Source: Halomonas cupida (GTDB lineage: Bacteria > Pseudomonadota > Gammaproteobacteria > Pseudomonadales > Halomonadaceae). Taken from it: a stretch of 64,000 bases of DNA. Under the pieces are notes generated by a model. That model searched no databases and had not been told where the DNA came from. It saw nothing but the letters and a program-made list of their open reading frames with translations. Made by a program: the position numbers and the translations under genes. The stretch lies in NCBI RefSeq assembly GCF_900142755.1, contig NZ_FRCA01000004.1, forward strand, positions 291,592-355,591, written 5' to 3'. Shown in pieces: positions 1-10,500 of the stretch (the stretch's first letter is position 1; every line of letters begins with the position of its first letter).

Positions 1-180
1 AGCAGTACAATGCCGCCCGGAGGATCATAGACAACCCCAGCTACGAGCTTCGAGCGGTCCAGTACTAACCTGTTAGCTACGTGCCTTTCCTCGGGGTTCG
101 GGGTTCGGGGTTCGGGTTCAGCTCGAGCGAAGCGTACTCGAGGCTCGTAGCTCGTAGCTCGTAGCTCGTAGCTCGTAGCT
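1..180. repeat. Heptamer-rich intergenic repeat element, copy A
   Basis: This non-coding stretch starts with a block (1-49) that is closely repeated at 6023-6071. It is followed by three exact GGGGTTC heptamers plus a degenerate one (93-120), a CTCGAG-flanked spacer (122-142) and five exact GCTCGTA heptamers (143-177). The GCTCGTA arm is the reverse complement of the GAGCTAC arm that opens copy B at 6001, so a full element would have inverted heptamer arms. The left arm of this copy would lie before the window. There is no ORF with coding character. Confidence 0.8.
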
Positions 181-195
181 TAAAGCTCATCACAA

Positions 196-227
196 GAAAG
201 CCCGCAGGGACATCCCTGCGGGCTTTC
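196..227. terminator. Bidirectional intrinsic terminator after rpoD
   Basis: A 14-bp perfect stem (196-209 with 214-227) around the tetraloop ACAT lies just beyond the rpoD stop codon. The stem has a GC-rich core and A/T ends, giving a short T run in either direction. It most likely ends the rpsU-dnaG-rpoD transcript. Confidence 0.8.
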
Positions 228-252
228 TGTATGACGCCTGACGAGAGTAGTG

Positions 253-2094
<1,842 letters not shown>

Positions 2095-2166
2095 AGAAAC
2101 CCTATCTCGACGAAGAAGAATGAAGCACCTGAAGCACTAAGGCGGAGAAAACTCGGTAAGCCGAAC

Positions 2167-2191
2167 AGTATAGCGGATTTTGCCGCTATTC
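2167..2191 (-). promoter_or_regulatory. Possible rpoD promoter
   Basis: On the minus strand there is a TATACT -10 (2172-2167) with TGGCAG as a candidate -35 (2196-2191), spacer 18. It lies about 75 bases upstream of the rpoD start. The spacer contains an inverted repeat (ATAGCGG...CCGCTAT). Identification is by eye only. The rest of the 2095-2395 gap shows no ORF. Confidence 0.4.
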
Positions 2192-2395
2192 TGCCAGCCA
2201 GGAGTGTTTGCGCGGTCACTCAGGTGTGTTAGGTTGTCGGGTTGCGCTTCTGGCAAGCGCATGAACTATAAATGGTGATGGTAGGAGAGAAATCAACCCC
2301 GTGGCCAGCGCTACCTCCTTTTAGTCGCCATTCCAGCGCAGAACCTTACCGCCAGAGGCAGGGTCACAGCCGGGCACCACACTCTACTTCGATTC

Positions 2396-4231
2396 CTATC
2401 CTCGTACTTCGTTCAGTAGCGTCACCAGGCGGAGCTTCTCCTCACTACTGAGACGTTCACCGCTGCGGTCCTTCTCCAGCAGAGCCTCGAGCTCCTCCTC
2501 CGGCGAGCGCTGCCGCTGCCGACGTCGGAAGTACTCGATCAACCCGTCCAGCTCCGCGCCCCGCGCCGCCGGCGGGATCAACAGCTCACGCCGTGCCAGC
2601 TCGGCCAGACGCTGGCCATCCTCACTGCCGTGGAAATGCATCAACAGCACCTGGGCGCTGGCATAACCGCCGGCACGCAACAGGGCGATCACATCACGAC
2701 ACAGACGACTTTCCTCATCGGCGCCCTGACACCAGTCGTCTTCACCAGGCAACCGCTCGGCAAGTCGCGGCTCGTGAACCAGCAACTGCAGGACCCGCGT
2801 CATCAGGCTGGTAGCTGCAGTCCGGCGACGGCGTCCGCCAGTCGGAGTCGACTGAATCGACTCATCGAAACCCGGCCCTCCCATGACCTCAGGTGGCATC
2901 AGGGGCGGCTCTTCCGGCGCCGGTGCGTGACGGGCCATCAACGCCTCGAAACGTGACTGCTCGACACCGGTACGCCGCGACAGCTCCGTCAGCATCAGCG
3001 ACTTGAGCATGCCCTCCGGCAGCTTCTCGATCGCCGCCAGTATCTGGCTGGCATAGCGCTCCCGCGACTCCAGCTGCGACAGATCCCGCCCCTGAGCCGC
3101 GTGATCGAACAGAAACTCCGATAATGGGCTGGCACAGGTAACCCTGTCCTCAAAGGCCTCGCGACCTTCCTTGCGTACCAGGCTATCGGGATCCTCCCCT
3201 TCGGGAAGAAACAGGAAGCGGGCCTGGCGGCCATCAATCATCTGCGGCAACACCGTCTCGAGCGCGCGAGCTGCTGCCTGACGACCGGCGTTGTCACCGT
3301 CGAAACAGAACACCACTTCGCCAACCACTCGGAACAGCCGCTGCAGATGGTCCTCAGTCGTCGCCGTGCCCAGCGTCGCCACCGCATTGCGGATGTCGAA
3401 CTGCGCCAGCGCCACCACATCCATATAGCCTTCGACAATCAGCAGGCGCTCCAGCCGATGACTGGCCTGGCGCGCCTCGTAGAGGCCATAGAGCTCCCGC
3501 CCCTTGTGGAACACCGGCGTTTCGGGCGAGTTCAGATACTTGGGTTTGGCATCGCCGAGTACTCGTCCACCAAACCCCAGGGTCCGTCCGCGCACATCAC
3601 GAATCGGAAACACCACACGATCGCGAAAACGATCATAGGTGCGCCCACTCTCCTCGTGCTGCACCAACAAGCCGTATTCCACCTGAACGGCCTCGGCCAC
3701 TCCCTGACCAGTAAGGTGCTGCTTGAGCGCCTCCCACTGGCCCGGCGCATAGCCGATACCGAAGGTCTTCTGCACATCCGCGGACAGCCCACGCCGCTCC
3801 AGATAATCACGCGCCGTCTGCGCCTCCGGCATCCTGAGCCGTTCACGAAAGAAGCTGGCGGACATCTCCAGCAGGTTGACACCTTCCTTACGCTTGCGCT
3901 CACGCGCCTGAGCGCGTGGATCATCGGCACCTTCACGCGGCACCTCTACGCCGACACGCGAGGCCAACTGTTCGATGGCCTCGGGAAAGCGCAACTTGTC
4001 ATATTCCATCAGGAAACGCAGCGCGTTGCCGTGGGCACCACAACCAAAGCAGTGGTAGAACTGCTTGTCGGCGCTGACCGTGAACGACGGACTTTTTTCC
4101 TGATGAAACGGACAGAGTCCAGAATGATTACGCCCGGACTTCTTCAGCTTGACCCGCTCGCCGACAATCTCGACGACGTCGACCCGGGCCAGAAGGTCGT
4201 CGATAAAGCTCTGGGGAATCTGACCGGCCAT
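2396..4231 (-). CDS. dnaG: DNA primase DnaG
   Basis: DnaG synthesises RNA primers at the replication fork in partnership with DnaB helicase. The N-terminal CHC2 zinc finger is visible: C40, H43, C61 and C64 in the segments CPFH and HCFGCG. It is followed by the RNA-polymerase core with the TOPRIM signature (LLIVEGYMDV at about 260, and the acidic DGDNAG segment). A C-terminal DnaB-interacting helical region follows. The 611-residue length is slightly above the E. coli protein (581). It sits between rpsU and rpoD as in most gammaproteobacteria and is separated from rpsU by a terminator, which would lower its expression relative to rpsU. Confidence 0.98.
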   Translation of the reverse strand: MAGQIPQSFIDDLLARVDVVEIVGERVKLKKSGRNHSGLCPFHQEKSPSFTVSADKQFYHCFGCGAHGNALRFLMEYDKLRFPEAIEQLASRVGVEVPREGADDPRAQARERKRKEGVNLLEMSASFFRERLRMPEAQTARDYLERRGLSADVQKTFGIGYAPGQWEALKQHLTGQGVAEAVQVEYGLLVQHEESGRTYDRFRDRVVFPIRDVRGRTLGFGGRVLGDAKPKYLNSPETPVFHKGRELYGLYEARQASHRLERLLIVEGYMDVVALAQFDIRNAVATLGTATTEDHLQRLFRVVGEVVFCFDGDNAGRQAAARALETVLPQMIDGRQARFLFLPEGEDPDSLVRKEGREAFEDRVTCASPLSEFLFDHAAQGRDLSQLESRERYASQILAAIEKLPEGMLKSLMLTELSRRTGVEQSRFEALMARHAPAPEEPPLMPPEVMGGPGFDESIQSTPTGGRRRRTAATSLMTRVLQLLVHEPRLAERLPGEDDWCQGADEESRLCRDVIALLRAGGYASAQVLLMHFHGSEDGQRLAELARRELLIPPAARGAELDGLIEYFRRRQRQRSPEEELEALLEKDRSGERLSSEEKLRLVTLLNEVRG

Positions 4232-4360
4232 GCGCTACTCCTCACACGACTGGCAATGGATCTGCAGCGACTCGGTGCACACCAGAAGATGCTCACCAAC
4301 ATGGGCATCGCTCGAAGATCCCGGCATGCCTGCGCGTCCAATATCACCACGCAGAGCATG

Positions 4361-4393
4361 AACAAAAACAAGCGGCCACCGAATGGCGGCCGC
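4361..4393 (-). terminator. Intrinsic terminator between rpsU and dnaG
   Basis: Read on the minus strand, GCGGCCGCC and GGTGGCCGC form a 9-bp stem around ATTC, followed by TTGTTTTTGTT. A leaky terminator at this place is a classical property of the E. coli macromolecular synthesis operon, where it keeps primase low while S21 is made in quantity. The same arrangement is inferred here. Confidence 0.8.
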
Positions 4394-4447
4394 CTGGCGT
4401 CCTCCCGAATCGACGACGGAAATCACCGTCACCGACTCAAGTACGGA

Positions 4448-4663
4448 TCAATAGAGCCGTTCGAAACGCTTGCGCTCGCGCTGCAGCTTCTTGGCGTGAC
4501 GCTTCACGGCAGCAGCAGCCTTGCGCTTGCGCTCGGCAGTCGGCTTCTCGTACTGCTCACGACGACGAACCTCGGACAGAACGCCGGCTTTTTCACAGGA
4601 ACGCTTGAAGCGACGCAGAGCGACGTCAAACGGCTCGTTATCACGTACTTTGACAGAAGGCAT
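4448..4663 (-). CDS. rpsU: 30S ribosomal protein S21
   Basis: S21 is a small basic protein of the 30S subunit needed for initiation on natural mRNAs. The 71 residues match the family length. The sequence begins [20 protein letters not shown], keeps the conserved CEKAG segment and ends in the arginine/lysine-rich helix with ERKRFERLY. It is the first gene of the rpsU-dnaG-rpoD cluster and is divergent from tsaD, an arrangement also seen in E. coli. Confidence 0.98.
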   Translation of the reverse strand: MPSVKVRDNEPFDVALRRFKRSCEKAGVLSEVRRREQYEKPTAERKRKAAAAVKRHAKKLQRERKRFERLY

Positions 4664-4962
4664 TAAGCACTCACCTACCTTAGGTAACTAGAGTTCGGTT
4701 AGTACGTACACCTATCAGGCCAAACCCACACCAACTCGACCGCAAATGTTTCACAGCAGAGGCAGGCGCGAGGAAATCGAGCCCTGGATGCACGACCCAG
4801 TCTTACAGCGGACGGTATTTTAGACGTACATTGGCTTCCATGCAAATCCTCGCTCCAATTTCTCACACCAATCCCTCACACCAATCGCAACGTATCAATA
4901 TCTGCCTTCTCGAGCCAAAACAGCGTAAAATGTGGCGCCCTGTCGCTTTACCGAGCTCATCC
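4664..4962. other. Divergent intergenic region rpsU/tsaD
   Basis: This 299-base gap must hold the outward-facing promoters of rpsU and tsaD. A TAAAAT that could serve as a tsaD -10 is at 4926-4931, but no convincing -35 accompanies it. An in-frame upstream extension of tsaD starting at 4831 exists but has no family similarity. Nothing else was recognised. Confidence 0.4.
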
Positions 4963-6000
4963 ATGCGTGTACTTGGCATCGAAACCTCCTGTGACGAAAC
5001 CGGCGTCGCTCTCTATGACACCCAGCGCGGCCTGCTGGCCGACGCTCTGCATAGCCAGATCGCCATGCATGCCGAGTACGGCGGCGTGGTGCCCGAGCTG
5101 GCGTCACGCGACCATACCCGACGACTGCTGCCGCTGATCGACAATGTGCTGGAACAAGCCAGCATGGGGCGTCAGCAGCTCGATGCCATTGCCTACACCG
5201 CAGGCCCGGGTCTGGTGGGAGCCCTGATGGTTGGCGCCAGCACCGCCCATGGCATGGCACGCGCCCTCGGTATCCCGGTGCTCGGCGTTCATCACATGGA
5301 GGGCCATCTGCTGGCCCCGATGCTCGAGAACGAGCCACCTGACTTCCCCTTCGTTGCCCTGCTGGTGTCCGGCGGCCATACCCAACTGGTACGCGTCGAC
5401 GGCATTGGTCGCTATCAGTTGCTTGGCGAATCGGTGGATGATGCCGCCGGCGAGGCTTTCGACAAGGCGGCCAAGATGCTCGGCCTCGACTACCCCGGAG
5501 GCCCCAGGGTTGCCGCGCTGGCTGAGCATGGCGACCCCGGGAGGATGCGCTTCCCGCGCCCGATGACCGACCGCCCCGGACTGGACTTCAGTTTTTCCGG
5601 CCTCAAGACCCACACTCTAACGACCATTCGTGAGCTCGATGGCCGCGGCCAGCTGGACGACCAGGCTCGAGCGGATGTCGCCCGCGCCTTCGAGGAAGCC
5701 GTGGCCGACACCCTGGCGATCAAGTGCCGACGCGCGCTGGAGCAGACAGGCCTTGCACGACTGGTAGTGGCAGGTGGCGTCAGTGCCAACGTGCGCCTGC
5801 GCGCACGCCTCGAGGAAGCCGCCAGCAAGCGTGGCGCCCGGGTCTACTACCCACGCGGGCGTTTCTGTACCGACAATGGCGCGATGATCGCCTATGCCGG
5901 CGCACAGCGACTGCTGGCCGGTGAACAGGACGAGGTAGGTCAGATGAAGGCCGTGCCACGCTGGCCAATGGATCAGTTGCACGCGCCGGATAAGCCGTAA
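4963..6000 (+). CDS. tsaD: tRNA N6-adenosine threonylcarbamoyltransferase TsaD
   Basis: TsaD transfers the threonylcarbamoyl group to A37 of ANN-decoding tRNAs, working with TsaB, TsaE and TsaC. The family N-terminus [19 protein letters not shown] begins at the chosen ATG, giving 345 residues; the reading frame extends 44 codons upstream without family similarity. The metal ligands H111 and H115 (HMEGH) and the later [12 protein letters not shown] motif are present, with the ASKD-type nucleotide-binding segments between. Its position divergent from rpsU is conserved in gammaproteobacteria. Confidence 0.97.
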   Translation: MRVLGIETSCDETGVALYDTQRGLLADALHSQIAMHAEYGGVVPELASRDHTRRLLPLIDNVLEQASMGRQQLDAIAYTAGPGLVGALMVGASTAHGMARALGIPVLGVHHMEGHLLAPMLENEPPDFPFVALLVSGGHTQLVRVDGIGRYQLLGESVDDAAGEAFDKAAKMLGLDYPGGPRVAALAEHGDPGRMRFPRPMTDRPGLDFSFSGLKTHTLTTIRELDGRGQLDDQARADVARAFEEAVADTLAIKCRRALEQTGLARLVVAGGVSANVRLRARLEEAASKRGARVYYPRGRFCTDNGAMIAYAGAQRLLAGEQDEVGQMKAVPRWPMDQLHAPDKP

Positions 6001-6310
6001 GAGCTACGAGCTACGAGCTACGAGCAGTATGGTGCCGCCCCTTGGATCACAGACAACCCCAGCCACGAGCGGCGAGCTGCCCAGTGCCAATCGGATAGAC
6101 CCAGCTTCGAGCGGCTCAACGCCAAAACGGCAATCTCGCGCCTTCCTCGGGGTTCGGGGTTCGGGGTTCGGGGTTCAAGCTCGAGCGCAGCGTACTCGAG
6201 GCTCGTTACTCGTCACTGGGTTTACCTGCTCGAGCGCAGCGTACTCGAGGCTCGTTACTCGTCACTGGGCTTACCTGCTCGAGCGTAGCGTGCTCGTAGC
6301 TCGCTGCTCG
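6001..6310. repeat. Heptamer-rich intergenic repeat element, copy B
   Basis: The stretch between tsaD and plsY opens with three GAGCTAC heptamers (6001-6021) immediately after the tsaD stop. The block shared with window position 1 follows (6023-6071), then a block shared with the right window edge (6071-6096, compare 63975-64000). Four exact GGGGTTC heptamers occupy 6149-6176. A 49-bp unit beginning GCTCGAGCGCAGCG is repeated in tandem from 6179 and 6228, with a partial third copy at 6277-6310. No ORF here has coding character. Confidence 0.85.
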
Positions 6311-6328
6311 TGACTGGGCCTGCGGCTC

Positions 6329-6916
6329 CTACAACTGATGCTCACTGCCGTCGCTCAGGCGGCGAATGTTCAGCGCATGGCGGACCAACACCAGCAGCGC
6401 GAACCCGACCACTTCCCAGACGAAATCCGGTGCCAGCCACAGACTGACCAATGGCGCCAGGCAGGCGCTGGTCAACGAAGCCACGGCGGCTGTGTGTATC
6501 CGCCACGCCAACAGCACCCAGACCAGCGCACAGATCAGGGCAACACCGGGCGTCAGCAGGAGCAGAACGCCGAAGGCGCTGGCTACCGCCTTGCCTCCTC
6601 GAAAGCGATACCACAGGGGATAACAGTGGCCCAGCAATACGCCGAGGCCGATGATACCCAGCCCCCATGGTTCCAGCCCCGCCGCCAGGCCAAGCAACAG
6701 CACCGGCCAGCCCTTGGCCATATCGATCAGCAACGTCGCCAGCGCCAGACGCGCACCATGCAGCCGCAGTACGTTGGAGAACCCCGGATTGCTGGACCCC
6801 GTCAAACGAGGGTCGGGCAACCTGGCGAGACGACAGACCGTGATCGCGCCCAACCAGGTACCACTCAGATATCCCAGTATCGTCAGTGCCGGGATGATGT
6901 ACCAGTCCTGCCCCAC
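6329..6916 (-). CDS. plsY: Glycerol-3-phosphate acyltransferase PlsY
   Basis: PlsY is an inner-membrane enzyme that transfers acyl groups from acyl-phosphate (made by PlsX) to glycerol-3-phosphate, the first step of phospholipid synthesis. The 195-residue protein has about five hydrophobic segments. It keeps the family motifs LPDPRLTGSSNPGFSNVLR (about 33-51) and GHCYPLWYRFRGGKAVA (about 96-112). The more usual GATN is GFSN here, a small variation. It is divergent from folB, as in many gammaproteobacteria. Confidence 0.95.
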   Translation of the reverse strand: MGQDWYIIPALTILGYLSGTWLGAITVCRLARLPDPRLTGSSNPGFSNVLRLHGARLALATLLIDMAKGWPVLLLGLAAGLEPWGLGIIGLGVLLGHCYPLWYRFRGGKAVASAFGVLLLLTPGVALICALVWVLLAWRIHTAAVASLTSACLAPLVSLWLAPDFVWEVVGFALLVLVRHALNIRRLSDGSEHQL

Positions 6917-7112
6917 AGCCGCTCCTCGAATGACTCAGGGATTCTGCCGCCCGGGAAGTGCGGGTAGGTGCCTCGCCGCCTCTCCCCTACCAGTGCCGGA
7001 AATCGGCAATCCTCCTATTCTGCGCCATGGGCGGCGTCGAGGACAGTCCAGCGCAATCCGACATACTGCGGCGAAGCGGGAATTCCATCTGTCGCCCCGC
7101 ATGCACCTCAAG

Positions 7113-7118
7113 TACAAT
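7113..7118 (+). promoter_or_regulatory. Possible -10 of the folB-folK promoter
   Basis: TACAAT lies 35 bases before the folB start. A weak TGTCGC -35 sits 17 bases further upstream. This is inferred from position only. Confidence 0.3.
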
Positions 7119-7152
7119 CGGCTCCCTCGAGAACTTCAACGGCGATATTCCC

Positions 7153-7518
7153 ATGGACCAGGTACTCATCGAAGCGCTGGAGGTGGACACGGTCATCGGT
7201 GTCTATGACTGGGAGCGCAGCATCACCCAACGGCTGTCACTGGACTTGTGCCTGGCCACCGATATCCGTGCCGCAGCGGAGCGGGACGACCTCTCGTTGA
7301 CACTGGACTATGATGCCATCAGCCGGCGCATCGGCCGTTTCGCCAACGAGCATGACTTTGCACTGGTCGAGACTTTCGCCGAGCGTCTGGCAGCGATGTT
7401 GAGCGAGGAATTCACCATTGCCTGGCTGCGTCTGACGATCCGCAAGCCCGGCGCCGTTGCCAATGCACGAGCGGTCGGCGTGATGATCGAGCGTGGTAGT
7501 CGGCCGGAGATGACTTGA
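7153..7518 (+). CDS. folB: Dihydroneopterin aldolase FolB
   Basis: FolB converts dihydroneopterin to 6-hydroxymethyl-dihydropterin and glycolaldehyde in folate synthesis. The 121-residue length is normal. The start is chosen at MDQVLIEALEVDTVIGVYDWER, the family N-terminus (ALEVDTVIGVYDWER). The C-terminal segment WLRLTIRKPGAVANARAVGV is typical, including the substrate-binding KPGAV. Its stop codon overlaps the folK start (TGATG), so the two consecutive folate-pathway genes are translationally coupled. Confidence 0.96.
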   Translation: MDQVLIEALEVDTVIGVYDWERSITQRLSLDLCLATDIRAAAERDDLSLTLDYDAISRRIGRFANEHDFALVETFAERLAAMLSEEFTIAWLRLTIRKPGAVANARAVGVMIERGSRPEMT

Positions 7519-8051
7519 TGGCATTGGTGACGTTGAGCCTGGGCAGCAATATCGAGCGCGAGCACCATATCCGCGCCTGCCTTGACGCTCTGGCCGATAA
7601 CTTTGGTGAACTTGCCATTTCAAGGGTGTTCGAGAGCCGTCCGGTGGGGTTCGAGGACGGCCGCAATTTCTACAACCTGGTGGTGGCCTTCAGCAGCGAC
7701 TGGCCAGTGGCCAGGCTTCAGGCCTGGTGCAAGGATCTGGAGCGGCGCAACGGGCGGCGCAACGACAGTCCCAAGTTCAGCCCCCGCACCCTGGATATCG
7801 ACATTCTCACCGTTGACAGCCTTTGCGGTGAGCATGACGGCGTCATGCTGCCGCGCGGAGAAGTGCTCCACCACGCCTTTGTGCTCCAGCCACTGGCGGA
7901 ACTGCTGCCGAACCTGCGCCACCCAGTGGTTGGACGTCGCTATGACGAGCTCTGGGCCGACTTCAGCGATAGCGATCAGTTGCTGTGGCCGATCGAGTTC
8001 CTCTGGCGTGGCCACTCACTGCCGGTGTCCGGTCCACTGTCCCGACCCTGA
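7518..8051 (+). CDS. folK: 6-hydroxymethyl-dihydropterin pyrophosphokinase FolK
   Basis: FolK activates hydroxymethyl-dihydropterin with ATP for condensation with p-aminobenzoate. The 177-residue protein shows SLGSNIEREHHI near the N-terminus, RPVGFEDGRNFYNLVV, and the ATP/Mg motif PRTLDIDIL with two catalytic aspartates. The ATG overlapping the folB stop is preferred over a TTG one codon earlier. It is convergent with cca, with only 36 bases between. Confidence 0.96.
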   Translation: MALVTLSLGSNIEREHHIRACLDALADNFGELAISRVFESRPVGFEDGRNFYNLVVAFSSDWPVARLQAWCKDLERRNGRRNDSPKFSPRTLDIDILTVDSLCGEHDGVMLPRGEVLHHAFVLQPLAELLPNLRHPVVGRRYDELWADFSDSDQLLWPIEFLWRGHSLPVSGPLSRP

Positions 8052-8087
8052 CGCCTGCGCGACTCATCCGTCATGTGCCCCAGTGAG

Positions 8088-9209
8088 TCACTGCTGAGAA
8101 AACACCGCATCAATGACCTGTAGTCGCCGCTGCGTCAGCTCCTCGCCGAGCTGCCCTCCCTTGAAGCCCTCGTCCACCAGTTGACGAGGCTCCACCTCCA
8201 ACGCCGCCCGCCAGGCACGACCCAACCGGTCCGCCAGGGCCGGGCTGCTGATTTCGACCAACGCCAACAACGGGACAACGCGCTCACTGCGCCGCCAGGC
8301 ATCAATGGCGCCGAGCCAATGCATGACCGCGGTTGCCTCGGGCAGCTCGCCGGCCACAACCAGGTCTCGAGTGTGTGCCAGCTGCTCGCCCAGTTCCCGG
8401 TAGACGCGCGGCAACTTGAGACGTTCACTCAGCTGATGCCGCGCTTCGCTGCTCAACGCCTCGACCAGTCGCGCCCAGCGCCAGCGAGACAACTCAACAC
8501 CGACCTCGGGAAGCACTTTCATCCGCATCAGGTGGTCATCAAGTGCTGGTTCAAGCTCCGGCATCAAGACGGCAAGGGCGCCACATTCGGCCAGCTCCCG
8601 GAAGAAGGCATCGGGACGAGGCTCCCCCAGCGCCTTCTCGGTTTCGGTCCAGACCCGCTCCGCCACCAGCTGAGCCAACTCCCCGCTGGACGCCAGCCGG
8701 GTCATCAATTCACGGGTCTCGGCGGCCACGACGAAATCGAGATCAGCGTAACGTGCCAGAAAACGCGCGGTTCTCAGTACCCGCAATGGATCCTCGACGA
8801 AGGCGGGGCTGACGTGCCGCAACAGGCGGGCCTCGAGATCAGCCTGCCCCGAGAAGGGGTCAATCAGGCGACCATCGGCAGCTTGCGCCATGGCATTGAT
8901 CGTCAAGTCGCGACGCTCGAGATCCTCTTCCAGCGTCACATCGGGGCTGGCATGCACAACGAAGCCGGTATAGCCATGGCCGGACTTGCGTTCGGTGCGT
9001 GCCAGGGCGTACTCCTCCTGCGTCTGCGGATGCAGAAACACCGGAAAGTCGCGCCCGACCGGACGAAAGCCCCTTTGCCGCATATCATCGACGGTAGCAC
9101 CGACCACCACCCAATCGGTGTCCTTGACCGGCCAGTCGAGCAATGCATCGCGCACGGCGCCGCCCACCCGATATACCTCGAGCCCGTCACAGGGGTTGCC
9201 CACCGCCAT
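8088..9209 (-). CDS. cca: CCA tRNA nucleotidyltransferase without an HD domain
   Basis: This enzyme adds or repairs the 3'-CCA of tRNAs. The 373-residue protein has the class II nucleotidyltransferase signature GGAVRD (16-21) and the metal-binding aspartates D30 and D32 in [20 protein letters not shown] and the ATP/CTP-selecting helices follow. The start at 9209 comes right after the glpE stop (9212). An upstream in-frame extension to 9311 would overlap glpE and is not supported. The C-terminal HD motif (HxxxD...HD) of the E. coli enzyme is not visible, so phosphatase and cyclic phosphodiesterase activities are probably absent. Confidence 0.94.
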   Translation of the reverse strand: MAVGNPCDGLEVYRVGGAVRDALLDWPVKDTDWVVVGATVDDMRQRGFRPVGRDFPVFLHPQTQEEYALARTERKSGHGYTGFVVHASPDVTLEEDLERRDLTINAMAQAADGRLIDPFSGQADLEARLLRHVSPAFVEDPLRVLRTARFLARYADLDFVVAAETRELMTRLASSGELAQLVAERVWTETEKALGEPRPDAFFRELAECGALAVLMPELEPALDDHLMRMKVLPEVGVELSRWRWARLVEALSSEARHQLSERLKLPRVYRELGEQLAHTRDLVVAGELPEATAVMHWLGAIDAWRRSERVVPLLALVEISSPALADRLGRAWRAALEVEPRQLVDEGFKGGQLGEELTQRRLQVIDAVFSQQ

Positions 9210-9211
9210 GG

Positions 9212-9550
9212 TCAACCTGCAGAGGCCACGCGGGACGGCAGACGGTGCTGCCAGTCGGTGAAACCACCATCCAGGCTGTAGACCTCGCCGTAGCCCTGGG
9301 CCGACAGCCAACTGGCGGCCTGTTGACTGGAGTGACCGTGGTAGCAGACCACGACCATGGCGACATCGCGTGGCGCTTCCTCGAGCAGCGCCGCAACACC
9401 AGCATTATCGAGATGCCGACTTCCGGGGATGTGCCCCTGAGCGAAGCTCTGTGGGTCACGGATGTCGACCAGGGTCAGGCTCCTGTCACCATCCAGCCAA
9501 CCGGCAAGGGTCTCGATGTCGAGGTGCGAGAAGGAGGCTTCTGTTGTCAT
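9212..9550 (-). CDS. glpE: Thiosulfate sulfurtransferase GlpE-like (single-domain rhodanese)
   Basis: A single rhodanese domain of 112 residues from the chosen ATG, close to E. coli GlpE (108). The persulfide-forming active-site loop is C69-Y-H-G-H-S-S, nearly the GlpE CYHGNSS. The fold residues [21 protein letters not shown] come before it. In-frame starts at 9583 and 9619 exist but add residues with no family counterpart. It lies between apaH and cca, and its stop abuts the cca start, suggesting co-transcription. Its physiological sulfur acceptor is unknown. Confidence 0.88.
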   Translation of the reverse strand: MTTEASFSHLDIETLAGWLDGDRSLTLVDIRDPQSFAQGHIPGSRHLDNAGVAALLEEAPRDVAMVVVCYHGHSSQQAASWLSAQGYGEVYSLDGGFTDWQHRLPSRVASAG

Positions 9551-9645
9551 AGGGTATTCCGTTGTCTGGCGCAGTTCGGACATGGGCCCGTTGCTGCGCG
9601 AGCATGGATTGTCACTCATGGTTTGTTACCCCACCGACGAGTGGA

Positions 9646-10461
9646 TCACTGCCTGGCTTGATGGCTCGACACGCTGATGCGTGTGGCGCTATCGAGGTTC
9701 AGTGCAGTCAGGCTACCGCCCCATACGCAGCCGGTATCCAACGCCTCGGCACGAACCCGACTTGCCGGTGTGGTGCCCTCCAGCGCTGCCCAGTGACCGA
9801 ACAGCAGCCTGGGGTCATCATCGCGCGGATACTGGAACCAGGGCGCATAGCCATCGGGGGCACACTCCAGCCCTTCCTTGGCGTCGAAGTCGAGTCGCCC
9901 TTCGCTATCGATAAAGCGCATGCGTGTCAGGGTATTGACGATAGCACGCAGACGGTCGACACCTTCCTGTCCGGGCTTGTAACGGCGCGGGCGATTACCG
10001 TACATGTGCTCGAAAAAGCCACCGGACGCCTCGCTGCGCAGCATGGCCTCAACCTCTCGGGCACACTCTTCGGCCTGCTCGAGCGACCACTGCGGCGGAA
10101 TACCTGCATGACTCATCAGGGTATCACCCTGCCGAACCAACAGGGGCCGCACCTGCAACCAATCCAGCAAGACATCGCTGTCCGGAGCTTCCAGTATCTC
10201 ACTCAACGTATCGCGTCGCTTGAGCCTGGCGCCACCACGAGCTACCGCCAGCAGATGCAGGTCATGGTTGCCGAGCACTACCTCGGCGGCGTCACCAAGC
10301 GCCATGACCTCACGCAGACAAGCCAGTGAGGCCGGGCCGCGGTTGACTAGATCCCCGGCCAGCCACAGACGGTCATGTCGCGGATTGAAATCCAGCCGCT
10401 CCAACAACTCGACAAACTCCGCATGACATCCCTGCAGATCGCCAATCGCATAGGTCGCCAT
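9646..10461 (-). CDS. apaH: Bis(5'-nucleosyl)-tetraphosphatase, symmetrical (ApaH)
   Basis: ApaH hydrolyses Ap4A to two ADP and also removes Np4 caps from bacterial RNAs. The 271 residues carry the metallophosphatase blocks GDLQGCH (near 7), GDLVNRGP and GNHDLHLL. The first block has GDLQG where E. coli has GDVHG; I recall this glutamine as common in Pseudomonas-type ApaH. It lies 39 bases after apaG within the lptD-to-cca cluster, the same order as in E. coli. Confidence 0.96.
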   Translation of the reverse strand: MATYAIGDLQGCHAEFVELLERLDFNPRHDRLWLAGDLVNRGPASLACLREVMALGDAAEVVLGNHDLHLLAVARGGARLKRRDTLSEILEAPDSDVLLDWLQVRPLLVRQGDTLMSHAGIPPQWSLEQAEECAREVEAMLRSEASGGFFEHMYGNRPRRYKPGQEGVDRLRAIVNTLTRMRFIDSEGRLDFDAKEGLECAPDGYAPWFQYPRDDDPRLLFGHWAALEGTTPASRVRAEALDTGCVWGGSLTALNLDSATRISVSSHQARQ

Positions 10462-10500
10462 TGCTACTCCAGACCAGTATCAGTGAGACGGACGCCAGAC

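Noticed and set aside
143..177. Possible CRISPR array in the repeated region near the window start.
   Set aside because: The units are only seven bases long and contiguous, with no unique spacers of 30-40 bases and no cas genes in the window.
3347..4666. A 439-codon plus-strand frame across dnaG and rpsU.
   Set aside because: It covers two clear minus-strand genes and an intrinsic terminator, and the product shows no domain.
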